Assembly (NCBI GenBank): GCA_020062665.1 | Contig: JAGUVW010000033.1 | Location: 1 to 49,800 of the forward strand | Source of the DNA: Pseudomonadales bacterium | GTDB lineage: Bacteria > Pseudomonadota > Gammaproteobacteria > Pseudomonadales > Ketobacteraceae | Length of the DNA stretch: 49,800 nucleotides | Direction: 5' to 3' | Shown: positions 8,851 to 18,416 of the stretch, one piece after another | How the letters are laid out: the number at the start of each line of letters is the position of its first letter | Position numbering within the stretch: position 1 is the first letter of the stretch | Position numbers and translations under genes: made by a program | The notes under the pieces: generated by a model | The model's input: the letters and a program-made list of their open reading frames with translations, nothing else | What the model was told of the DNA's origin: nothing | Database searches by the model: none

Positions 8851-11800
8851 TGTATGCCTTCCATAAAATCAAGGGTCGCCTGCTCGCGGATGGTGACGCG
8901 CTGCTGCTCCCACAACTGTTTGATTTTGTCCTGATTGCACTGCTTGCGATCCACCAGCACGCGGGTATTGAGTTCACCCACCGGGCGCGTGGAGGGACAT
9001 TTCGAAAACACGGTCTGGTGCGAAATGATGTCCATGAAAGGCCCGGACTTGCTGGTGGGCATGATGAACACCAGCTGTAATCCCAGGGACTCTGTCAGAT
9101 AGTGAATCACTTCGCGGGAACGGGTTTCATCCATTTTCGAGAAGGCTTCGTCCACCAGCACCATGCGCAGGTGGGTGTTGCCTTCGTTGAACCGGAATGC
9201 CGAGGTGATCGCGGCAGAGCGAATGATGTAGGCCGGTGTTTCCAGCTGACCACCAGAGCCGGTGCCGTACTGGCTCAGGGGAATCGGCGCCTTGCCCAGG
9301 GGTTCCTTGAAAATTTCGTAGCTGCGATAGTGACGATAATCGGCAATGCGCTGCAATTCGCGGAAAGCCTTCTGCTCATCATCATCCAGCAGCATGGCCA
9401 CCAGTTTTTCGCGCACAGACTGCACCGCTTTCGGCAACTCCATGTCGAACAGACTGACGCCGTCGCCCTGATTGGGCAGTTGCGAAACCTCCTTGAAGAA
9501 GCGCCAGTATTCCTTGAATTCCGGCACCCATTCCCAGCTGAAGTAGAAACGTTCCTGGTCGGTGCCGAAACGATGGTGTTCCAGCTCCCGGTTCAGTTCC
9601 TTCAGCGCCCGCTCTCCTTCGTTGATGGCCTGGTAGATGCTGTGGCACAGGTGGCTGACGAAGGTTTCGTTGAAGCGTTCACGCAAACCCTGCAGCTGGC
9701 TGTGCTTTTCCACCAGCACATTGTTCTGCAGTCGATTGCGGATGTTGTCCACCTCGCGGCCCAGATCGCTGATGCGTTTGAAGAACGCCGGTTCGTGCAC
9801 CTGATTGAAGTCCGGGTCGTAGACGATAGCGTCGGCCGGATTGCAGCGCTGATTGTGTTGCATGACGACGCTGAGAATGGCGCTGGATTCGGTATCCAGC
9901 AGCTTGCCGATCGTGGTCAATTCATCCCGGTAGGCGCTGTGATCGCTGATTACGCATTGGGTATCCGCATTGTGCAGCAGTTGATCCACATCGGTGTCCG
10001 GGCGTAGCTGGCCCAGCTGACGCACATCGGCTTCGTGCTTTTCGGCATCGAGCTGCAGCTGCTCTTTTTCCCGATCCAGTTGCTCGGCCTGGCGAATCGC
10101 CGTTTCCAGCTCCTTTTCCGCGCGGCCCTTTTCGTTTTCCAATTGCTTGAGATCGTTTTCCAGTTCGATGAAGCGGCTGCGGGCTTCTGCCAGCTCCTGT
10201 TCCAGACGTTCGAAATCACCGGTATCCAGTTGCGCCAGGGCCTGCTCGGCGCGCTTGAGCTGGCGCTGGATATCCAGCATGTCCTGCATCAGCGCGGCGT
10301 AAGTCACGCGCTGGGTGTCGCTCACGGCGGCGTGCAATGTCTGCAGTGCATCCTGCTGTTGTTTGCGCTGCTCCAGTTGCTGCAGCAGCTGTTCGCATTC
10401 CCGTTGCTTGGCCGCCAGGGCGCGTTCGCGGGCGTGCTGGCCGAACACCAGATCGGCGTCGGCAATATCGCAGCGCCACATGCTGTAGTTGCCGGATGCC
10501 ATGCCTTCCCTGGTGATGCCGCGCGCGGTATTACGCAGGGTTTCCGCGTCAGGCACCCGCACCACGTTGCCATAGCTGGCGCGCATGTAGTATTCGGCGG
10601 TCTTGTGATGGAAGGAAAGGATGTGCACCACGGAATCCGCCGGCAACGCAAAACGTTCTGCATCGCGCTGGGCCTTGGAGCCCTGAATCACCCGCGCACT
10701 ATTGCGCTGCCCCGGCAGATTGCGCACGATGCGGATCGCCTGCGCCTCGTATTCCGGCAGCACCAGAATCGAAAACCGCGCGCCACCCAGATAGCCTTCG
10801 ATGGCCATCTGCCACTGGGGATCCTGCACTTCGATATAATCGCACAACACGCGGGGATCGGCGTCCGGGCATTGCGCACGAATAGCTTTCAGCGCCACTT
10901 CTACCGCCGGCGGGTAGGACACCTTGTGCGCCTGCAGCTGGGCAACTTCCTTTTCCTTCTGCTGCAGTTGACGCTGCAGGTTGAGGAAATCCCGTTCCCG
11001 CTCCGCTTTCAGCTGCGCCACCTGATCCCGCAGACTGACGCCTTCGCTGCCAGCGCGATGCAGCTGATCCGCCCAGTGGTTGTGGCACTGCTCCAGCGCA
11101 ATGGCCTGATCGAGAAACTGTTCCAGCGGCGCGATATCCACCCAGTCTTTGGTGAACAGGCGCTGCAGATCGATCTGCGGCCCCTGCTCCAGCTTGAGCA
11201 CGGTTTTCAGCGCGTCACGCAGGTTTTTCTGTTCCAGCCCCGGCACGTCCACGCCCCAGGAATGCTGTTGCAGGCTGGTGTGAATCTGCTGCGCAGACTG
11301 GATATTGCGCCGCACCACCTGATCCTGTTGCAGCAACGGCGCCGCCTTGCCCGTCAATGCGCGCTGCAGTTTGTCGATGGTGGCGGTGAGGCTGTCTTTT
11401 TCGTGCAGCACGGCGATGCCCTGGCGCTTTGCCTCCAGCGCCACCATCTGTTGATGGGTTTCCTGGCGCCGCTCCCGGTTAACCCCCAGGCGGGTTTCCT
11501 TTTCGCTGATGGCATCCTGCAGCTTTTTCTGCTGCTGCTTGAGATCAATATAGGCTTTCTGCTTGAGACGCAGCGCACGCTGGGATTCCTGGTAACGCAA
11601 CACGGCCCGTTGCACCCAGTGTTCGATGTACTGGCCACAATGCCGTGACGCCTGCTGCAGAATGTCGAGGGATTCGCGGATATGGCGCGCATCCTCTTCC
11701 ATACCATGAATGGTTTTCATCAGATCGGACACGGTGCGAATCGCTTCGCCCAGATCCTTTTTGTCGAGTATTTCTTCCGCCACGAATTCGTTGATGCTTT

Positions 11801-12479
11801 TCACTGGCTTGTAGGCCATGAAATTGGCGAACGTGCGGGCGGCATGTTTGGCTTCGCGATCGGACACCGCATCCTTGCGGCCACGGAACAGCGCGTACAG
11901 ACGGCGCAGGTAGGCACCTTTCTTGTCGTAAACCTCCACCGCTTTCTTGCCGAATTCCCGTTGCAGCAGATCCGCCAGATTGTGCAGCGGCACCACATGG
12001 TTGCCATCGTTGTACTGGCGCACCAGCTGTTCCAGTTTGATTTCGACACCGGGCAGCAGGATGAACAGCAGCTCGTCCTGGCGAGCCTGACGCTGGTTGC
12101 CTGCTGTGTCCAGATGGGCACGCACGCCCATCAGCACCGAAAATGCATCGCCCTGCTCGCCCCGCCCTGGCATAAAATGCGCCGCCAGATAACCATCGGT
12201 GGGTTGCAGGCGGGCGTAACTGCCGTCGTCACAACCCAGCACATAGGACGCGAGTGTGCGCACCTGTTTTCCACCGCGACCTTTCTGCGTGGTTTCATCC
12301 TGGCCGGGGTTGTAGTTGAACAGGTTTTCATAAGCAGCGGTCATCAAGGTCTGGATGCCGTCCGCCGCAGTGGTCTTGCCAGATCCGTTACCGCCAGAGA
12401 ACAGATTCACCGAGCCGAAATCCAGTTCGATCAGCGGAATATTGCCCCAGTTCACATACAGCATTTTTTTCAGGTACAT
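8847..12479 (-). CDS. jetC: Wadjet protein JetC (SMC-like ATPase, MksB-type)
   Basis: A 1210-residue SMC-family ATPase. The N-terminal Walker A is GGNGSGKT (29-36) after VNWGNIPLIELDFGSVNLF. Two long coiled-coil arms flank a hinge-like central region (about 480-640). The C-terminal Walker B is MVLVDEAFSKMD (about 1105-1117). Family members extrude DNA loops and sense small circular plasmids. It is shorter than canonical SMC, as expected for MksB/JetC. The gene begins 3 bases after the jetB stop and overlaps jetD by 4 bases, so stoichiometric co-translation is likely. No frameshift or internal stop is present, so the motor looks intact. Confidence 0.94.
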   Translation of the reverse strand: MYLKKMLYVNWGNIPLIELDFGSVNLFSGGNGSGKTTAADGIQTLMTAAYENLFNYNPGQDETTQKGRGGKQVRTLASYVLGCDDGSYARLQPTDGYLAAHFMPGRGEQGDAFSVLMGVRAHLDTAGNQRQARQDELLFILLPGVEIKLEQLVRQYNDGNHVVPLHNLADLLQREFGKKAVEVYDKKGAYLRRLYALFRGRKDAVSDREAKHAARTFANFMAYKPVKSINEFVAEEILDKKDLGEAIRTVSDLMKTIHGMEEDARHIRESLDILQQASRHCGQYIEHWVQRAVLRYQESQRALRLKQKAYIDLKQQQKKLQDAISEKETRLGVNRERRQETHQQMVALEAKRQGIAVLHEKDSLTATIDKLQRALTGKAAPLLQQDQVVRRNIQSAQQIHTSLQQHSWGVDVPGLEQKNLRDALKTVLKLEQGPQIDLQRLFTKDWVDIAPLEQFLDQAIALEQCHNHWADQLHRAGSEGVSLRDQVAQLKAERERDFLNLQRQLQQKEKEVAQLQAHKVSYPPAVEVALKAIRAQCPDADPRVLCDYIEVQDPQWQMAIEGYLGGARFSILVLPEYEAQAIRIVRNLPGQRNSARVIQGSKAQRDAERFALPADSVVHILSFHHKTAEYYMRASYGNVVRVPDAETLRNTARGITREGMASGNYSMWRCDIADADLVFGQHARERALAAKQRECEQLLQQLEQRKQQQDALQTLHAAVSDTQRVTYAALMQDMLDIQRQLKRAEQALAQLDTGDFERLEQELAEARSRFIELENDLKQLENEKGRAEKELETAIRQAEQLDREKEQLQLDAEKHEADVRQLGQLRPDTDVDQLLHNADTQCVISDHSAYRDELTTIGKLLDTESSAILSVVMQHNQRCNPADAIVYDPDFNQVHEPAFFKRISDLGREVDNIRNRLQNNVLVEKHSQLQGLRERFNETFVSHLCHSIYQAINEGERALKELNRELEHHRFGTDQERFYFSWEWVPEFKEYWRFFKEVSQLPNQGDGVSLFDMELPKAVQSVREKLVAMLLDDDEQKAFRELQRIADYRHYRSYEIFKEPLGKAPIPLSQYGTGSGGQLETPAYIIRSAAITSAFRFNEGNTHLRMVLVDEAFSKMDETRSREVIHYLTESLGLQLVFIMPTSKSGPFMDIISHQTVFSKCPSTRPVGELNTRVLVDRKQCNQDKIKQLWEQQRVTIREQATLDFMEGIQ

Positions 12480-12482
12480 GGA

Positions 12483-13199
12483 TTATTCCTCGCTGCCGGC
12501 ACTGGCAAACAACGCGCTGTCGGGCGTGCTGCGAACATCATCCTGCTCAGTATCCGCGTCGGTGGATGGCAGGGATTCACCCAGGGTCTGCAGCACCTTG
12601 TCGTTGACAAAACTGGTGATGGAAGGCCGGATCTTCAGCCAGGCATCCGGCTGCATGGGATCGAAGCCTTGCGCGGTCTGGATCAGACGCAACTGACGCA
12701 GGCGGCGGAACAGTTGATCGCGTTCGGTTTTCTTCGCCGGAAAGGTGCGGCCCAGCAGATTTTTCAGCGCAATGCCCAGAGCTTCCAGCGCCAGCATCAC
12801 ACAGCCCTGATCGTCCACCTGCCCTTCCCGCAGAGCCTTGTCGTATTCTGCACGCAGCACCAGCACGGTGGCGACTTCCTGCTGATTGAGCGTCGCACGC
12901 AGGCCGCTGTTGAAAGGCTGGTGTTCGTCATCCGGCAGGCCCGGCACTTGCGCGCCAGGCGGAAACAGGCGCACAAAGTGGAAGCGCTTGTCATGCTGGA
13001 TACGCACCCGCAGGGGCAGCAGATAATCTTCCACCAGTTCCTGCAACTGCAGGTAGCGATCGTAGAGTTGTTCCTCGATCTGGCTTTCGTCGCGGCAGAT
13101 CACGCCGTAGTCCAGCAGACGGATCACCAGTTCACTGAATTCGTCGGCGCTGAATTGCTTGGCCGCCAGTTTTTGTTGCAGCAGTTCATTTGGAGTCAT
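12483..13199 (-). CDS. jetB: Wadjet protein JetB (DUF4194, MksE-like kite subunit)
   Basis: A 238-residue winged-helix protein resembling DUF4194/MksE, with sequence such as [19 protein letters not shown] and [12 protein letters not shown], placed between jetA and jetC as in other Wadjet operons. JetB dimers bind the JetA kleisin and regulate the SMC motor. ATG 13199 overlaps the jetA stop by 4 bases. The C-terminus is acidic and low-complexity. Confidence 0.9.
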   Translation of the reverse strand: MTPNELLQQKLAAKQFSADEFSELVIRLLDYGVICRDESQIEEQLYDRYLQLQELVEDYLLPLRVRIQHDKRFHFVRLFPPGAQVPGLPDDEHQPFNSGLRATLNQQEVATVLVLRAEYDKALREGQVDDQGCVMLALEALGIALKNLLGRTFPAKKTERDQLFRRLRQLRLIQTAQGFDPMQPDAWLKIRPSITSFVNDKVLQTLGESLPSTDADTEQDDVRSTPDSALFASAGSEE

Positions 13200-14656
13200 G
13201 GTTGCTCGGTGTTTTCGGCAGCAGCGGTGTCGTGCTGCAATTCAATGTGGAAGACGTCGAAGCGTTCGAAATAATCGTTGCGGGCGTCGCCGCCGGAATA
13301 GGTCACCTTGAAGCGGTAGTCGCTGTCGAAGTGATGATGGGACGCCGTTTCCACCGCGTGGGCCATGGCCAGCAGATCCCGCGCATTGTTCACCGGCAGA
13401 TCCCGCGTACTGATGATGCGGCCGCCAGCCATGGCGTTCACCACGTAATCGCGCAGACCTTCGTTGTGCATGACGAACGCCTGATCCAGCAGCGTCTGCA
13501 CCAGCAGGGCACGCCGGCCTTCTTCGGAAATACCGCCTTCACTTTCTTCCAGACGGGTCTGCAACGGCACCTGGTCCTTGCGCTGGGTGAGTTTCACCTG
13601 CTCGGGATCGATCAGCTGCACACGCAGGGTCGCCATCACCTGCCCGGCCTGCTCCAGTCGTTCGCCTTGCTGTTCTGGCGTCAGTTGCGCCAGGGCGCGG
13701 CACAGTTCCACCACGTCATTGTCGCGCTGGGTGTTCAGATACGACAGCTGGCGGATGATGATGTCGGCGCGCTTGGTGAAACCCTGCAGCGCCCGCCGCA
13801 ATGCCGGCAGCATCAAATCTGCTGCCCGCCGCATGCGATCCTCGATGGTGTCCAGAATCAGGTACAGCACGGAGCGCCCCGGCTGGGCCAGTTCCGGCGC
13901 CAGCTGCCGCACTTTCTTCTCCGCCTCGTGTTTGAATTCCTTGCGCTTGCGACGGATGCGGTCGATCACGTCCTGAATCGCGTCGCGGTGTTTTTCCACG
14001 CTGTCGGCGGACAGCCGCACGGACAGATCCGGCTGGAAACGCTTTTCCATGAAATCAAAAAAGTGATCGGTGGCCTGCTGCACCAGCAGTTGCGCTTCCA
14101 CTTCCCGCACCAGTTCGCGTTTGCGCTCTTCCAGCTCGGCAATCACGTCGGTGAAATCGCTGATGATGCGTTCGGAATATTCGTAGGCGTCCAGCAGATC
14201 GTGCACTTCGCCCCGGTTGAGAAAGGCTTCCAGCGCGTTGAGTGTGTTGCGGGTGTTGCGATGGCGGGTGCGCACCGACGCGCGCCCCAGTTCGGCAAAG
14301 GATTGCGTGAACAGGCGCCCCATGCGGGAGAAGGGAAAGGTGCTGTGAAGGGTGGCCTGATCCACCTGCTTTTCCAGCCAGCCGTGATCCAGCAGCTGGT
14401 TCAGAATCCAGTTGGCCTGCTCGCGCTCGGACTTGAAGCGGGTTTCCAGATCGAAATCGCCGCCATCCAGCAGCGGCGCGCGAGCCAGGGCTTCCTCGAA
14501 GATTTCCAGCACCTGATCCCGCTGCAGGGATTCGCCGTAATCGGCACTTTCGCTGTATTGGCGTTCGTACAGCAGGCGCAGGCATTCAACGATCTGCTCG
14601 CGGTATTTGCTGGTGAGGGGGCGGAAAAACTGGCTGCGCGAATCGCTGAAGAACAT
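13196..14656 (-). CDS. jetA: Wadjet protein JetA (kleisin, MksF-like)
   Basis: A 486-residue protein from ATG 14656, beginning [20 protein letters not shown], with helical and coiled-coil kleisin character throughout. An in-frame TTG at 14719 would add 21 residues, but it overlaps the -35 box of the likely promoter (14714-14719), so the ATG at 14656 is preferred. JetA bridges the SMC heads and binds JetB. Position and order (A-B-C-D) fit a complete Wadjet operon. The sequence looks closer to the non-DUF3375 JetA group (DUF5716-like), but I cannot assign the Wadjet subtype with certainty. Confidence 0.88.
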   Translation of the reverse strand: MFFSDSRSQFFRPLTSKYREQIVECLRLLYERQYSESADYGESLQRDQVLEIFEEALARAPLLDGGDFDLETRFKSEREQANWILNQLLDHGWLEKQVDQATLHSTFPFSRMGRLFTQSFAELGRASVRTRHRNTRNTLNALEAFLNRGEVHDLLDAYEYSERIISDFTDVIAELEERKRELVREVEAQLLVQQATDHFFDFMEKRFQPDLSVRLSADSVEKHRDAIQDVIDRIRRKRKEFKHEAEKKVRQLAPELAQPGRSVLYLILDTIEDRMRRAADLMLPALRRALQGFTKRADIIIRQLSYLNTQRDNDVVELCRALAQLTPEQQGERLEQAGQVMATLRVQLIDPEQVKLTQRKDQVPLQTRLEESEGGISEEGRRALLVQTLLDQAFVMHNEGLRDYVVNAMAGGRIISTRDLPVNNARDLLAMAHAVETASHHHFDSDYRFKVTYSGGDARNDYFERFDVFHIELQHDTAAAENTEQP

Positions 14657-14690
14657 AGGGGGCGGAGTGGAACCTTGTGCTAAACGGGGA

Positions 14691-14719
14691 ATGATAGGGC
14701 GCCTTGGCAGTGGCGCCAA
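14691..14719 (-). promoter_or_regulatory. Promoter of the Wadjet operon with overlapping inverted repeat
   Basis: On the minus strand TTGGCG (14714-14719), a 17-base spacer, and TATCAT (14691-14696), 34 bases upstream of ATG 14656. The -35 region lies in an interrupted palindrome, TTGGC-n6-GCCAA (14704-14719), a possible operator. Overlap of this promoter with the alternative TTG start is the main reason for choosing the shorter JetA. Confidence 0.55.
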
Positions 14720-14829
14720 AGGTTTTTTGGCCTTCAGCCCTCCGCCGGCGAATATTTTATTCGTTCTGTAATCTATTTTAAGGTTTCACAAAAAGACAAA
14801 CAGCTCAAAATACGCACACATCAAGCAAT

Positions 14830-14858
14830 TTGCCTTGCCTTGAGGAATTCCCTATACT
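14830..14858 (+). promoter_or_regulatory. Promoter of the NAGGN operon, sigma-S-like -10
   Basis: TTGCCT (14830-14835), a 17-base spacer and TATACT (14853-14858). The extended -10 reads CTATACTAA, close to the sigma-S (RpoS) preferred CTATACT(T)AA. The start codon is 34 bases further on. Osmoprotectant genes are often under general-stress control, so this fits the product. Confidence 0.6.
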
Positions 14859-14892
14859 AAGGAAACATACTTATACATGTAACTATTATCTC

Positions 14893-16665
14893 ATGTGTGG
14901 AATCAACGGCGAATACCGGTTTGACAACCAGCACCCCGATCTTTCATCCCTCCAGTCCATCAATCTGAACCAGCGATCCCGCGGCCCCGACAGCCAGGGC
15001 GTGTTTAGCCAGGGCAATGTGGCGCTGGGACACACCCGGCTGATGATCATGGATCTGGCGGCCGCATCCCAACAACCCATGACGGATGCCAGCCTGGGCC
15101 TGAGCCTGGTGTTCAACGGCGCCATCTACAACTACCGCGCGCTGCGCAGCGAACTGCAGTTGCAGGGCTATCGCTTTGTGTCCGACGGCGATACCGAGGT
15201 GGTGCTGAAGGCCTTTCACGCCTGGGGGGCCGATTGCCTGCAACGCTTCAACGGCATGTTCTCCCTTGCCATCTGGAACCGCGAGGACAACCGCCTGTTC
15301 ATTGCCCGGGATCGCCTGGGCATCAAGCCGTTCTACTATCATCGCAACCCGCGTTTCTTCCGCTTTGCCTCGAACCTGCCGGCGTTGCTGCACACACCCG
15401 GCATCAGCCGCGAACTCGATCCGCTGGCGCTGAACTTCTATCTGAATTTTCATGCAGTGGTGCCAGCGCCCCACACTCTCCTGCGCGACATCCGCAAACT
15501 GCCGCCGGGGCATTGCGGCTGGATCACTCCGCAAGGCGACTGCGATATCCAGCCCTGGTGGAAACTGTCAGCCCAGCCGCGAGCGGAAGATGCCGGCAAA
15601 TCCAGCGCCGACTGGCAGCAGGAACTGCTGGAACAACTGCGCAATGCCGTGCAGCGACGCAATGTGGCGGCGACGGATGTGGGCGTGCTGTTGTCCGGTG
15701 GCGTGGACTCCAGCCTGCTGGTGGGCCTGCTGGCGGAATTCAAGGAATCGCCGATCCAGACGTTCTCCATCGGGTTCGATCCGGTGGGCGATGAAGCGGG
15801 CGACGAATTCCACTACTCCGATCTGATCGCGGAACATTTCCGCACCTCACACCATCAGATCCGCATTCCACCGCAACAACTGCGCGACACATTGCCAGCG
15901 GCCATCGCCAGCATGGCGGAGCCCATGGTGAGTCACGACTGCGTCGCTTTCTATATGCTGGCCCACGAAGTGCGCAAGCATTGCCGGGTGGTGCAGAGCG
16001 GTCAGGGCGCCGACGAGATTCTGGGTGGCTATCACTGGTATCCACCGCTGCTGGACACCCACTCCCCCTTCGACACCTACCGCAATGCGTTTTTCGATCG
16101 CGATCACGCCGAATATCTGCAAACCGTGCAACCGCGCTGGCAGGTGCACGATGCCGCCGGGGATTTCGTGCGGGATTTCTTTGCCGGCGCGTCCGCAGCG
16201 GATGCAGTGAGCAAGGCCCTGCTGCTGGATACCACCGTAATGCTGGTGGACGATCCGGTGAAACGGGTGGACAACATGACCATGGCCGCCAGCCTGGAAG
16301 CACGGGTGCCCTTTCTGGATCACGAGCTGGTGGAATTCGCCATGCGCATTCCTGCTCCGCTGAAAGTACAGGGCGACGGCAAATGGATTCTGAAAGAAGT
16401 GGCTCGGCAGATCATTCCGGCTGCGGTGATCGACCGGCCCAAAGGGTATTTCCCGGTGCCGGCGCTGAAATATCTGCGGGGTGAATTCCTGCACTGGATC
16501 ACCGCCACCCTCACCAGCGACACCGCCCGCCAGCGCGGGCTGTTCAATCCGGATTATGTGCAGTCACTGCTGAAAGATCCGGAATCCCATATCACACCGC
16601 TCAGGGGCTCGAAACTCTGGCAGCTGGGGCTGCTGGAGCTCTGGCTGCAGACACAGGGAATCTGA
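14893..16665 (+). CDS. asnO: N-acetylglutaminylglutamine amidotransferase (asparagine synthase-like)
   Basis: A 590-residue protein. The start is set at ATG 14893 because Ntn-type amidotransferases need Cys at position 2 (MCGINGEYRF); the upstream in-frame extension is discarded. The N-terminal glutaminase domain (1-210) is followed by the synthetase domain with PP-loop SGGVDSS (268-274). In the NAGGN pathway the enzyme amidates N-acetylglutaminylglutamine with glutamine and ATP to yield the osmolyte NAGGN. It is the first gene of a tight trio with the synthetase (1-base gap) and the M42 peptidase. That context distinguishes it from a housekeeping asnB. Confidence 0.92.
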   Translation: MCGINGEYRFDNQHPDLSSLQSINLNQRSRGPDSQGVFSQGNVALGHTRLMIMDLAAASQQPMTDASLGLSLVFNGAIYNYRALRSELQLQGYRFVSDGDTEVVLKAFHAWGADCLQRFNGMFSLAIWNREDNRLFIARDRLGIKPFYYHRNPRFFRFASNLPALLHTPGISRELDPLALNFYLNFHAVVPAPHTLLRDIRKLPPGHCGWITPQGDCDIQPWWKLSAQPRAEDAGKSSADWQQELLEQLRNAVQRRNVAATDVGVLLSGGVDSSLLVGLLAEFKESPIQTFSIGFDPVGDEAGDEFHYSDLIAEHFRTSHHQIRIPPQQLRDTLPAAIASMAEPMVSHDCVAFYMLAHEVRKHCRVVQSGQGADEILGGYHWYPPLLDTHSPFDTYRNAFFDRDHAEYLQTVQPRWQVHDAAGDFVRDFFAGASAADAVSKALLLDTTVMLVDDPVKRVDNMTMAASLEARVPFLDHELVEFAMRIPAPLKVQGDGKWILKEVARQIIPAAVIDRPKGYFPVPALKYLRGEFLHWITATLTSDTARQRGLFNPDYVQSLLKDPESHITPLRGSKLWQLGLLELWLQTQGI

Positions 16666-16666
16666 C

Positions 16667-18415
16667 ATGGCGCTTCCGCTTCAGCATCGCAACAACCGCA
16701 TGATGCGGCGGCAATCGCCGTCCTATGAGCAATTCCGCGCAGCCCATCGTCGCGAAGAAAGCGGCGATATGCCCCGCAACGTGGTGGTGCATTGCGGCTG
16801 GGGACGCTTTATCGTGGGCCACACCTTCGAAGACGACACCAGGCTGGCCGAAGCCGTGATTGCCGAAGCCAGTGGCGAGCGCGATATCGCGCTCTATGTC
16901 TCGCGACCCCAGGTGGTGCTCAATCACGCACCCCAACAATTGTTTCTGGATCCGTCGGACACCCTGCGCATCTGGATGAGCGAGTACACGCCCCGCCACC
17001 GTTCCCTGCAACATGTGCGGGTGCGTCGGGCCGTGACCGCCGCCGATGCCCACGCCATCAACCGCATCTACAAGAAGCGTCAGATGATGCCGATCGGTAT
17101 CGAGCACATCGTGCAGCACCGCAATTCCAAGAAGTTGTTGTATCTGGTGGCCGAGGAATCCACCACCGGCACCATCGTCGGCACCGTGATGGGTATCAAT
17201 CATCGCACTCTGTTCAAGGACCCCTGCAATGGCAGCAGCCTGTGGTGCCTGGCGGTGGATCCCCAGTGCAAAACGCCCAACGCCGGCGAAGCCCTGGTGC
17301 GCTATCTGGTGGAACACATGCAGGCACGGGGCTGCGAATATCTGGATCTGTCGGTGCTGCACGACAACGCTGCTGCCAAGCAGTTATACGCGAAACTCAA
17401 CTTCAAGCCGATCCAGACCTTCGCCATCAAAAAGAAAAATGCGTTCAACGAAAAGCTGTTCGTGGGCAAGGCGCCGCACCACAAACTCAATCCCTACGCC
17501 AGAATCATCGTGGACGAAGCGCTGTCCCGTGGCATCGACGTCAGCATCGACGACGAAGCCAGCAACATCTTCACCCTCACCCACGGTGGCCGCAGCATCC
17601 GCTGCCACGAATCCCTCACCGATCTGACCAGCGCAGTGACCATGAGCCTGTGCCAGAGCAAGTTCCTCACCCATCGTTGTCTGCAACGGGCAGGGCTGGC
17701 CATTCCGGCATTTCAGATTCACCAGGATTTCCAAAGCAGTGTGGGATTTTTGCAGCAGCACGGTTCCGTGGTGGTCAAGCCTGCGGACAGCGAACAGGGC
17801 AAAGGCATCTGCTGCGACATCCGCGATGAAACCACGCTGCAGTCTGCCATTCGTACCGCGCACCAGATTTCCGCCACCGTCATGCTGGAAAGCTATCACC
17901 CCGGCCTGGATCTGCGCGTCGTAGTGATCGGATATGAGGTGGTGGCCGCCGCCATTCGTTGTCCGGCGGAGATTATCGGCGATGGCCGCACGCATGTCCG
18001 GGCGCTGATCGAGAAACAGAGTCGGCGTCGCGCTGCAGCCACGGGCGGCGAAAGCAGGATTCCGCTGGATGACGAAACCCGACGCTGCCTGCAACTGCAA
18101 GGCCTGGATTGGGACAGTGTGTTAGAGGAAGGTCGCACCGTGGCCGTGCGCAAGACGGCGAATCTGCACACCGGCGGCACGCTGATCGATGTCACCGAAG
18201 AACTCCATCCTGCCCTGGCGCAGGCAGCGATTCAGGCGGCAAAGGCGTTGCAGATTCCCGTCACCGGTATCGACATGATCGTGCCTGCGGCTGATCAGCC
18301 GGACTACGTCATCATCGAAGCGAACGAGCGCCCGGGACTGGCCAATCACGAACCGCAACCCACCGCGCAGAAGTTTATCGATCTGCTGTTCCCGCTTTCC
18401 AACCGGGTGTTTTGA
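16667..18415 (+). CDS. ngg: N-acetylglutaminylglutamine synthase (GNAT plus ATP-grasp)
   Basis: A 582-residue fusion. After an N-terminal segment comes a GNAT acetyltransferase domain (about 110-250, with YLDLSVLHDNAAAKQLYAKL near its end) and then an ATP-grasp ligase domain (about 290-580, with GSVVVKPADSEQGKGICCDI and IIEANERPGL). This architecture is that of the NAGGN synthetase, which acetylates glutamine and joins a second glutamine. It sits 1 base after asnO and 1 base before the M42 peptidase, so all three are one operon. Confidence 0.92.
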   Translation: MALPLQHRNNRMMRRQSPSYEQFRAAHRREESGDMPRNVVVHCGWGRFIVGHTFEDDTRLAEAVIAEASGERDIALYVSRPQVVLNHAPQQLFLDPSDTLRIWMSEYTPRHRSLQHVRVRRAVTAADAHAINRIYKKRQMMPIGIEHIVQHRNSKKLLYLVAEESTTGTIVGTVMGINHRTLFKDPCNGSSLWCLAVDPQCKTPNAGEALVRYLVEHMQARGCEYLDLSVLHDNAAAKQLYAKLNFKPIQTFAIKKKNAFNEKLFVGKAPHHKLNPYARIIVDEALSRGIDVSIDDEASNIFTLTHGGRSIRCHESLTDLTSAVTMSLCQSKFLTHRCLQRAGLAIPAFQIHQDFQSSVGFLQQHGSVVVKPADSEQGKGICCDIRDETTLQSAIRTAHQISATVMLESYHPGLDLRVVVIGYEVVAAAIRCPAEIIGDGRTHVRALIEKQSRRRAAATGGESRIPLDDETRRCLQLQGLDWDSVLEEGRTVAVRKTANLHTGGTLIDVTEELHPALAQAAIQAAKALQIPVTGIDMIVPAADQPDYVIIEANERPGLANHEPQPTAQKFIDLLFPLSNRVF

Positions 18416-18416
18416 C

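Noticed and set aside
10035..11648. Long open frame (537 codons) on the plus strand opposite jetC
   Set aside because: It is antisense to the intact JetC coiled-coil region; the composition (His, Phe, Leu, Gln-rich) is what codon-biased coiled-coil genes give on the other strand. No ribosome site.
13190..14683. Long open frame (497 codons) on the plus strand opposite jetA
   Set aside because: Antisense to JetA with the same composition artefact and no domain signal.
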